Shown: positions 6,664-12,590 of the stretch, piece by piece | How positions within the stretch are numbered: position 1 is the stretch's first letter | Layout: each line of letters opens with the position of its first letter | Assembly (NCBI GenBank): GCA_039584685.1 | Contig: JBDGXI010000060.1 | Span: forward strand, 1-12,590 | DNA length: 12,590 nucleotides | Source of the DNA: Benthicola sp039584685 | GTDB lineage: Bacteria > Gemmatimonadota > Gemmatimonadetes > Palauibacterales > Palauibacteraceae | Direction of reading: 5' to 3' | Position numbers and translations under genes: made by a program | Notes under the pieces: generated by a model | What the model was told of the DNA's origin: nothing | The model's input: only the letters and a program-made list of their open reading frames with translations | The model's database searches: none

Positions 6664-8085
6664 ATGAAGATGCTCCTCGGTCACGAATGGGTCGATCGCG
6701 ACGACACCATCGACGTGCGCGACCCGTTCGATGACTCGCTCATAGATACGGTTCCCGCGGCCAACCACGACGACGTGGAGACGGCACTGGCCACGGCGGC
6801 AGCGGCAAAGGACACGGCGCGCGGCATGACGACGTACGAGCGGGCCCAGGTCCTCTACCGGACCGCCGCGATCATCGCCGACGACCTGGAGGGATTCGCC
6901 AGGACGATCGCCCGCGAGGGCTCGAAGACGATCAACGAGGCACGGGGCGAGGCTCGCAGGTGCGTGAACACCCTCACCATCGCGGCGGAGGAGGCCAAGC
7001 GCCTCCAGGGAGAGACCATTCCGTTCGACTCGTTCCCCGGGGGCGAGGTCCGCCGGGGCTACTACGAGCGCGTGCCGATCGGCGTGGTGCTGGCGATCAC
7101 CCCGTTCAACGATCCGCTGAACCTGGTGGCCCACAAGCTCGGGCCAGCGATCGCCGGCGGAAACGCAGTCATCCTGAAACCGGCCACGGTGACACCGCTG
7201 TCCGGACTGAAGCTCACCGAGGCCTTCATGGAGGCCGGACTCCCCACCGGCGTTCTCCAGTGCATCACCGGGTACGGAGCCGTACTCGGTGACGCGCTCG
7301 TAGAGGACCCGCGGGTCCGCATGGTGTCCTTCACGGGCGGAGTGGAAGCCGGCGAGCGCATCATGTCGCGCATTGGGCTCAAGAAGGTCGGGATGGAGCT
7401 GGGATCCAACTCCCCGGTCATCGTTTGGAAGGACGCGGACATCGACTGGGCGGCCGAGACATGCGTATCGGGAGCGTTCTGGGCCGCGGGCCAGAACTGC
7501 ATCGGCGTGCAGCGCATCTATATCCACCGGGAGATCTACGACCGCTTCCGCGACGACTTCGTTGCTCGAGCCGCGGCCTACAGGACGGGGAACAAGCTGG
7601 ACGAGTCCACGAACATGGGGCCGATGATCAACGAGGGAGAGGCGAAGCGGGTCGAGCGCTGGGTACAGGAGGCGGTGGACAAGGGCGCCACGCTCCTGGC
7701 CGGCGGCACACGCGACGGGGCGATCGTGCCGCCCACCGTGCTCGAGAACGTGCCTCCGGACGCCACGATTCACTACGAGGAGGTGTTCGGGCCCGCGGTG
7801 AACCTCTACCCGGTGGACGACCTGGACGATGCGATAGAGGCCGCCAACAGCGTCAACTACGGCCTGCACGCGGCGGGATTCTCGAACGACGTGACGGTGT
7901 GCCACCGGATGGCGAAGGGCCTGGACTGCGGCAGCGTGATCCTCAACGACTCTACCGACTACCGTCTGGATTCCATGCCCTTCGGGGGAGTCAAGAACTC
8001 GGGGCTCGGTCGCGAGGGACTGAAGTTTTCCCTGCAGGAGATGACGGAGCCCAAGGTGATCTGTTGGTACCTGCCCGGCGTGTGA
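6664..8085 (+). CDS. NAD(P)-dependent aldehyde dehydrogenase
   Basis: A 473-residue aldehyde dehydrogenase superfamily enzyme oxidising an aldehyde to its acid. The oxyanion Asn149 is in AITPFND, Lys172 in ILKPA contacts the cofactor, FTGG (223-226) is the nucleotide-loop motif, Glu245 lies in MELGSNS, the catalytic thiol Cys279 in GQNC, Glu373 in YEEVFGP, and FGGVKNSGLGREG (440-452) is the C-terminal signature. All catalytic residues are present. The stretch around 86-133 (GSKTINEARGE, then AAEEAKRLQGE) and ITPFNDPLNLVAHKLGPA resemble the lactaldehyde, phosphonoacetaldehyde and non-phosphorylating glyceraldehyde-3-phosphate dehydrogenase branch, so a small polar aldehyde is likely. GGAGG at 6654-6658, five bases upstream, fixes the ATG. 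It follows the PLP enzyme by 36 bases, and its stop overlaps the porin start, so it is firmly in this operon. The family is certain; the substrate is unknown, and aspartate semialdehyde is a context-based guess. Confidence 0.93.
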   Translation: MKMLLGHEWVDRDDTIDVRDPFDDSLIDTVPAANHDDVETALATAAAAKDTARGMTTYERAQVLYRTAAIIADDLEGFARTIAREGSKTINEARGEARRCVNTLTIAAEEAKRLQGETIPFDSFPGGEVRRGYYERVPIGVVLAITPFNDPLNLVAHKLGPAIAGGNAVILKPATVTPLSGLKLTEAFMEAGLPTGVLQCITGYGAVLGDALVEDPRVRMVSFTGGVEAGERIMSRIGLKKVGMELGSNSPVIVWKDADIDWAAETCVSGAFWAAGQNCIGVQRIYIHREIYDRFRDDFVARAAAYRTGNKLDESTNMGPMINEGEAKRVERWVQEAVDKGATLLAGGTRDGAIVPPTVLENVPPDATIHYEEVFGPAVNLYPVDDLDDAIEAANSVNYGLHAAGFSNDVTVCHRMAKGLDCGSVILNDSTDYRLDSMPFGGVKNSGLGREGLKFSLQEMTEPKVICWYLPGV

Positions 8086-9377
8086 ACGCCAGGCGCTCAC
8101 CCGGTCGAACTGCCGGTCTCGGGGCCATCGCCTTCCTGCTGGGCGGCCTCGGGGCAGCTCCTGCGATCGCGCAAGAAGACACGGTCGCGGTGGTCCGAAC
8201 CGACACTCTGGCGATCGTGGACAGCCTCCAGGCAGCGATCGACACGGTTCAGGCTCACCCCCAGGACTCCCCCGACTCGACCGGTTTCACGTTCGCGACT
8301 CCGGATGGGAAGGGTAGTTTCCGGCTCCGCGCTTCCATCCGTCTCAACGGAGCGTGGGACTTCTCGGGCCTTCGCAGCACGGACGTGTTCGACACGTACC
8401 TGATCCCCGTGGGGACGGGCGCGCAGTTCGACCAGGCGCGTTTCTTCATGCAGGCCACGCAGAGCCGGTTCGCCTTCGAGCTGAACCGGGACACGGGCAA
8501 GGGGATCGCCTTCGGCCGCATCGAGACTGACTTCCGGGGCGAGGGCAGCAGCCTTCGACTCCGTCATGCCTACGGCGAGTACTGGCGCTTCCTGGCCGGA
8601 CAGACGTGGTCCACCTTCACCGACGTCACGACGCTGCCCGTCACCGTGGACCTCGAGGGTCCACCGAGCTCGAACACCGTCCGCACGCCGCAGATCCGCT
8701 ACGCCGTCAGCCCGGCGAACGGGTGGAATGCCGCCTTCGCTCTCGAAGCCCCGAAGGTGGATGTCACCGCGAGTGACAGCACGCAGGCCGAGGACCAGAC
8801 TTTCGAGAACTTCCAGGGCTTCGGCGACATCGCGGCGCGCATACGCCGGGCTACGGGCTGGGGTCACCTGACCCTCTCGACGATCTTCCGTTCCATCAGT
8901 CTTCAGAACAGGGGCGGCGACACTCAGCTGGTGCCCGGTCTAGGACTCCAGCTCTCAGGGAGGATCGACGTAGACGGCGACGACGAGATCCTGTTCCAGG
9001 CGATCGGAGGTCGGGCCATCTCGCGCTTCGTCGGGAGTCTCGGCGGTAAGGGTCTGGACGTGCTCCTGGACCCCTTCACGGGCGAATGGACGGCGGTCAC
9101 GAGCTACGGTGGCTATGTCACGTACGCCCACCGGTGGCTGGTGTTGGCCCCGGGCGTGATCTCGAACTTCACGGTCGGTGCGCTCGGCGTGGCCAACGAA
9201 GACTTCGAAGCGGACGACGCGTTCAACTACAGCTTCTATTTCTCGGCCAACGGATTCTGGCAGATCACGACGGGCGCGAGATTCGGAGGGGAGCTGTCCT
9301 GGGGGCAGCGAGTCAACAAGGACGGCGAACACGGCAGCGCCTTCAGATTCTCCTTCGCGGCCTACTTCGACTTCTGA
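8082..9377 (+). CDS. DcaP-like outer-membrane porin
   Basis: A 431-residue predicted porin. The open frame extends far upstream through the dehydrogenase gene, but the coding signal begins at GTG 8082, which overlaps the dehydrogenase stop (GTGA), the usual sign of translational coupling; no separate Shine-Dalgarno is visible. Residues 1-30 are a signal peptide (MNARR, a hydrophobic core, and AIA before Gln31). Residues 31-60 look helical, as in the N-terminal part of DcaP proteins. From about 78 the chain alternates as beta strands (GSFRLRASIRLNGAWDF, QSRFAFELNRD, SLRLRHAYGEYW, LAGQTWSTFTD) and ends SFAAYFDF, with the terminal Phe recognised by the BAM complex. DcaP of Acinetobacter is a trimeric channel favouring negatively charged small molecules; the substrate here is unknown, but coupling to a dehydrogenase implies uptake of that pathway's starting compound. 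The family call rests on pattern recognition. Confidence 0.83.
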   Translation: MNARRSPGRTAGLGAIAFLLGGLGAAPAIAQEDTVAVVRTDTLAIVDSLQAAIDTVQAHPQDSPDSTGFTFATPDGKGSFRLRASIRLNGAWDFSGLRSTDVFDTYLIPVGTGAQFDQARFFMQATQSRFAFELNRDTGKGIAFGRIETDFRGEGSSLRLRHAYGEYWRFLAGQTWSTFTDVTTLPVTVDLEGPPSSNTVRTPQIRYAVSPANGWNAAFALEAPKVDVTASDSTQAEDQTFENFQGFGDIAARIRRATGWGHLTLSTIFRSISLQNRGGDTQLVPGLGLQLSGRIDVDGDDEILFQAIGGRAISRFVGSLGGKGLDVLLDPFTGEWTAVTSYGGYVTYAHRWLVLAPGVISNFTVGALGVANEDFEADDAFNYSFYFSANGFWQITTGARFGGELSWGQRVNKDGEHGSAFRFSFAAYFDF

Positions 9378-9383
9378 TCGGTC

Positions 9384-9401
9384 AGCCGGCGCTCGCCGGC
9401 T
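9384..9401. terminator. GC-rich hairpin between convergent genes
   Basis: AGCCGGC (9384-9390), loop GCTC, and GCCGGCT (9395-9401) form a perfect 7-bp stem seven bases after the porin stop and 22 bases beyond the stop of the leftward gene. A short CTTTC follows but no real T-tract. The position suits a bidirectional terminator. The same AGCCGGC/GCCGGCT arms occur in the 1351-1381 repeat. Confidence 0.5.
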
Positions 9402-9423
9402 ACCGCTTTCGACCCCGCATTAC

Positions 9424-10632
9424 CTAGACTCCCGCCGCTGCACCTTCCGTCGCCTTGTGGAGCGCCTGTTCGAGGTCCTTCTCCAGGTCGTCGTAGTCCT
9501 CGCACCCGACCGCGATCCGCACCAGGTCGTCCTTGATGCCGGCCTTGCGGCGCTCATCGGCGGACACACCCGCATGGGTCATCGACGCCGGATGCTCGAT
9601 CAGGGTCTCGATGCCGCCGAGGCTCACGGCCAGGGTCGCCAGCTCGACGCTGTTGATGAAGCGGCGTCCGGCTTCCAGACCACCCTGCACCCCGAAGGTC
9701 ACGATCGCCCCCGGACCGCGCATCTGCTGCCGCATCAGGGTATGCTGCGGGTGGTCCTGCAGCCCCGGGAAGTTGACCCACTTCACCGCCGCATGCCGCT
9801 GGAGGAAGTAGGCCAGGGCACGGGCGTTCGCCTGTGCCCTCTCCATCCGAAGACCGAGCGTCTTCAGGCCGCGCAGAACGAGCCAGGCCTGATGGGGGTC
9901 CATGGTCCCGCCCACGTTGACATGCACCTTCCGGAGCCGTTCGAGGACTGCTTCTTCGCGGGCCACGACGATTCCCGCGACCACGTCGGTGTGCCCGTTC
10001 ATGAACTTGGTCATGCTGTGCACGACCACGTCCGCGCCCAGTTGCAGCGGGTTCTGCAGATAGGGCGAAGCGAACGTGTTGTCCACCGCGAGCAGAGCAC
10101 CGGACCGGTGGGCGATATCCGCGCAGCGTGCGATGTCCGTGAGCTTCAGGGTCGGATTGGCAGGTGTCTCGAGGTAGACCAGCTTCGTATCCGACCTCAT
10201 CGCACGGGCCACATTGTCCGGATGGGACGAATCGACGAAGGTTGCTTCGACCCCGAACCTGGAATACTCGGTCTCGAGGACCGTGCGTGAGGGCCCGTAC
10301 AGGCAGTCGGTCGCCACCACGTGGCTGCCCTGGCCGAGCAGTGTCAGGTACACCGTGTTGATGGCGGCCATACCACTGGCCGCGCCGAGCGCCCCGCTGC
10401 CGTGCTCGAGCAGGGCGACGTTGCGCTCGAGGGCCGCCACGGTGGGGTTTCCGAGGCGCGTGTACTTGCATCCGGGTGCCCCGCCGAACCTGGCCGCTCC
10501 CTCGTCCGCGTCCTTGAAAGCGAACGTGGAGGACTGGTAGATCGGCGTGCTCACGGCCCCGGTCTCCGGGTCCGTCTGCTGCCCGCCGTGAATGATCCTT
10601 GTATTCGGCCCGGCTCGCCTGACGTCGTCCAT
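9424..10632 (-). CDS. Cystathionine gamma-synthase / methionine gamma-lyase family PLP enzyme
   Basis: A 402-residue, full-length trans-sulfuration enzyme. Motifs: YTRLGNPT (57-64; Tyr57 and Arg59 bind PLP phosphate), ASGMAAI (85-91), CLYGPSR (110-116; Tyr112 stacks on PLP), Asp184 in AVDNTFASP, PLP lysine Lys209 in HSMTKFMNGHTDVVAG, and Arg372 in LVRIAVG for the substrate carboxylate. Lysine-region motifs resemble cystathionine gamma-synthase, whereas GGLEAGRRF, SLGGIETLIEHPASMTH and GTMDPHQAW resemble methionine gamma-lyase. The lyase cysteine that follows the YG of this motif (Cys116 in Pseudomonas) is Pro114 here, which argues against a classical methionine gamma-lyase. So it may make cystathionine, or split cystathionine or a related thioether. 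GAGGA (10640-10644 on the minus strand) sits seven bases before the ATG. It is convergent with the porin and divergent from the transporter, so it appears to be its own transcription unit. The family is certain; the reaction is not resolved. Confidence 0.9.
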   Translation of the reverse strand: MDDVRRAGPNTRIIHGGQQTDPETGAVSTPIYQSSTFAFKDADEGAARFGGAPGCKYTRLGNPTVAALERNVALLEHGSGALGAASGMAAINTVYLTLLGQGSHVVATDCLYGPSRTVLETEYSRFGVEATFVDSSHPDNVARAMRSDTKLVYLETPANPTLKLTDIARCADIAHRSGALLAVDNTFASPYLQNPLQLGADVVVHSMTKFMNGHTDVVAGIVVAREEAVLERLRKVHVNVGGTMDPHQAWLVLRGLKTLGLRMERAQANARALAYFLQRHAAVKWVNFPGLQDHPQHTLMRQQMRGPGAIVTFGVQGGLEAGRRFINSVELATLAVSLGGIETLIEHPASMTHAGVSADERRKAGIKDDLVRIAVGCEDYDDLEKDLEQALHKATEGAAAGV

Positions 10633-10802
10633 CGCGCTGTCCTCGGAAATGCGTTCCGCTTCTGGACTTCGTCAGTACTGCAAAACCTTTGCCGAACTCT
10701 CCGACCTCCTGCCCGGTCGCGCCCGCTCCGGCACCGGGATACAATATCCGGGCGCACCGCCGTGCGCGTGACTGCGGACCTGGAAAACACATCTTGAGGT
10801 GT

Positions 10803-10826
10803 CGCCGCGCCGAAAAGGCGCCGGCG
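10803..10826 (+). promoter_or_regulatory. Stable hairpin in the OPT transporter leader
   Basis: CGCCG-CGCC (10803-10811), loop GAAAA, and GGCG-C-CGGCG (10817-10826) form nine base pairs with one bulged C. It lies 18 bases before the GGAGG of the transporter. No T-tract follows, so it is not an obvious attenuator; it could affect mRNA stability or bind a protein. Confidence 0.45.
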
Positions 10827-10844
10827 GCCCGGCTACTTCACCCG

Positions 10845-10849
10845 GGAGG
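10845..10849 (+). promoter_or_regulatory. Shine-Dalgarno supporting a TTG start
   Basis: GGAGG lies five bases before TTG 10855. The frame is closed by a stop at 10795, and no ATG or GTG lies between that stop and the first conserved residues (EFTWAGVLVG), so TTG is the best start despite being rare. Confidence 0.7.
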
Positions 10850-10854
10850 CGGAG

Positions 10855-12062
<1,208 letters not shown>

Positions 12063-12063
<1 letters not shown>

Positions 12064-12542
12064 TGCTGGACCTGAAGACGGGCTACCTGGTCGGGGCCAT
12101 ACCAAAGCAGCAACAGAAGGCCCAGTTCCTCGGGACGTGGATCGGGCCGATCATCATCATGGCCCTGATCGTCGTCCTGCATCAGGCGTACACCCTGGGG
12201 AGCGATCAGCTGCCCGCCCCGCAGGGACAGGCCCTGGCCAGCGTGATCGAGGGGATCCTCGGCGGCGACGTGCCGCGCGACAAGTACCTCACCGGGGCGG
12301 GACTCGGGGCGCTCCTGAGCGCCAGCGGCATCGGGGGCCTGGGGGTCCTCGTCGGTCTCGGGTTCTATCTTCCGTTCAACATCGTCCTCACGTATACGAT
12401 AGGCACCCTCCTCCGCGTGTTCTCCGACTGGAAGCTCGGGAAGCTGTGGAGCGAGGACGTCGGAATCCCGATCGCCGCGGGCCTGATCGTGGGAGAAGCG
12501 TTGATCGGGGTGGTCTACTCGCTGTTCATCGTGTTCGGGTGA
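12063..12542 (+). CDS. OPT-family oligopeptide transporter, C-terminal part (broken)
   Basis: A 159-residue continuation of the OPT transporter in a different frame. Its ATG overlaps the preceding TGA as TGATG, a typical arrangement for termination-reinitiation, but there is no good Shine-Dalgarno close to it. It begins MLDLKTGYLVGAIPKQQQ, the conserved cytoplasmic loop of the family, followed by about four hydrophobic segments (GPIIIMALIVVL, the stretch around GIGGLGVLVGLGFYLPF, IVLTYTIGTLL, and GIPIAAGLIVGEALIGVVY). Upstream in this same frame (bases before about 12051) the translation is not transporter-like. The two halves total about 561 residues. Whether it is translated as a separate subunit or is the tail of a pseudogene cannot be decided from sequence alone. 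The stop is followed after 10 bases by the next start. Confidence 0.82.
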
Positions 12543-12552
12543 GGAGGGCGAC

Positions 12553-12590
12553 ATGAGTCTCAGATACTTCGGCTACCTGCTCATCACGGT
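12553..12590 (+). CDS. Start of an unidentified gene (3' end outside the window)
   Basis: ATG 12553 is preceded five bases upstream by GGAGG (12543-12547) and lies 10 bases after the transporter stop, so it is probably in the same operon. Only MSLRYFGYLLIT plus a partial codon is visible. The hydrophobic start fits a signal peptide or membrane anchor. Nothing more can be said. Confidence 0.6.
   Translation, partial: MSLRYFGYLLIT

Larger units (their letters stand above)
10633..10854. promoter_or_regulatory. Divergent intergenic region between PLP enzyme and OPT transporter
   Basis: The longest gap in the window (222 bases) has no protein-coding signal. It contains CGGAA/TTCCG (10644-10658) touching the leftward Shine-Dalgarno, an 8-base palindrome CAGTACTG (10673-10680), and an imperfect dyad around TACAAT (10734-10752) in which TACAAT itself resembles a rightward -10. 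GCGCAC/GTGCGC with a 4-base loop (10752-10767) and a strong leader hairpin (10803-10826) follow. No -35 is convincing, and I recognise no riboswitch, including the common SAM classes. Confidence 0.4.

Noticed and set aside
7425..8081. Upstream extension of the porin frame inside the aldehyde dehydrogenase gene
   Set aside because: The translation before GTG 8082 is Arg/Gly-rich shadow sequence, and a clean signal peptide begins only at 8082.
6649..8100. A 483-codon open frame on the minus strand opposite the aldehyde dehydrogenase
   Set aside because: The plus strand has every catalytic motif of the dehydrogenase; the minus translation is low-complexity Arg/Val/His sequence without a ribosome site.
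10633..10854. SAM or other methionine-related riboswitch before the trans-sulfuration enzyme
   Set aside because: I could not find the conserved core bases of the SAM classes I know; only generic hairpins are visible.

Overview
The window is high-GC, densely coding DNA from a Gram-negative bacterium: it encodes a lipoprotein with a lipobox, an outer-membrane barrel protein with a signal peptide, and a DcaP-like porin ending in Phe. The lipoprotein carries the DSAGVRITEN and GEGPGEF motifs that recur in beta-propeller lipoproteins of Gemmatimonadota and relatives. A Gemmatimonadota-like source is therefore my best guess, but it is an inference without a marker gene.

Layout. (1) Bases 1-1365 (+): tyrosine phenol-lyase, with only its first few codons lost off the left edge. 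(2) 1367-2608 (-): a 6-bladed beta-propeller lipoprotein convergent with it; an inverted repeat spans both stop codons. (3) 2713-3996 (-): a secreted protein with a two-cysteine N-terminal module and a probable outer-membrane barrel. (4) 3997-4136: divergent regulatory gap. (5) 4137-9377 (+): a four-gene co-directional set: homoserine dehydrogenase without an ACT domain, an atypical trans-sulfuration-family PLP enzyme, an aldehyde dehydrogenase, and a DcaP-like porin whose GTG start overlaps the dehydrogenase stop. A GC-rich hairpin at 9384-9401 closes it. (6) 9424-10632 (-): a second, conventional trans-sulfuration PLP enzyme of the cystathionine gamma-synthase/methionine gamma-lyase family. 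(7) 10633-10854: divergent regulatory gap with several dyads. (8) 10855-12542 (+): an OPT-family oligopeptide transporter split into two reading frames at a TGATG stop/start overlap, apparently with a transmembrane stretch missing at the junction. (9) 12553 onward (+): the first 12 codons of another gene.

How it may fit together. Three fold-type I PLP enzymes that break side chains off amino acids, an enzyme interconverting homoserine and aspartate semialdehyde, an aldehyde dehydrogenase, a porin and a peptide transporter suggest uptake and breakdown of peptides or amino acids. A testable idea is that the 4137-9377 set converts a homoserine derivative through homoserine and aspartate semialdehyde to aspartate. 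The alternative is ordinary Met/Thr biosynthesis next to unrelated genes. I saw no CRISPR array, tRNA, rRNA, insertion sequence or phage gene. No gene-free stretch exceeds 300 bases; the longest is 222.
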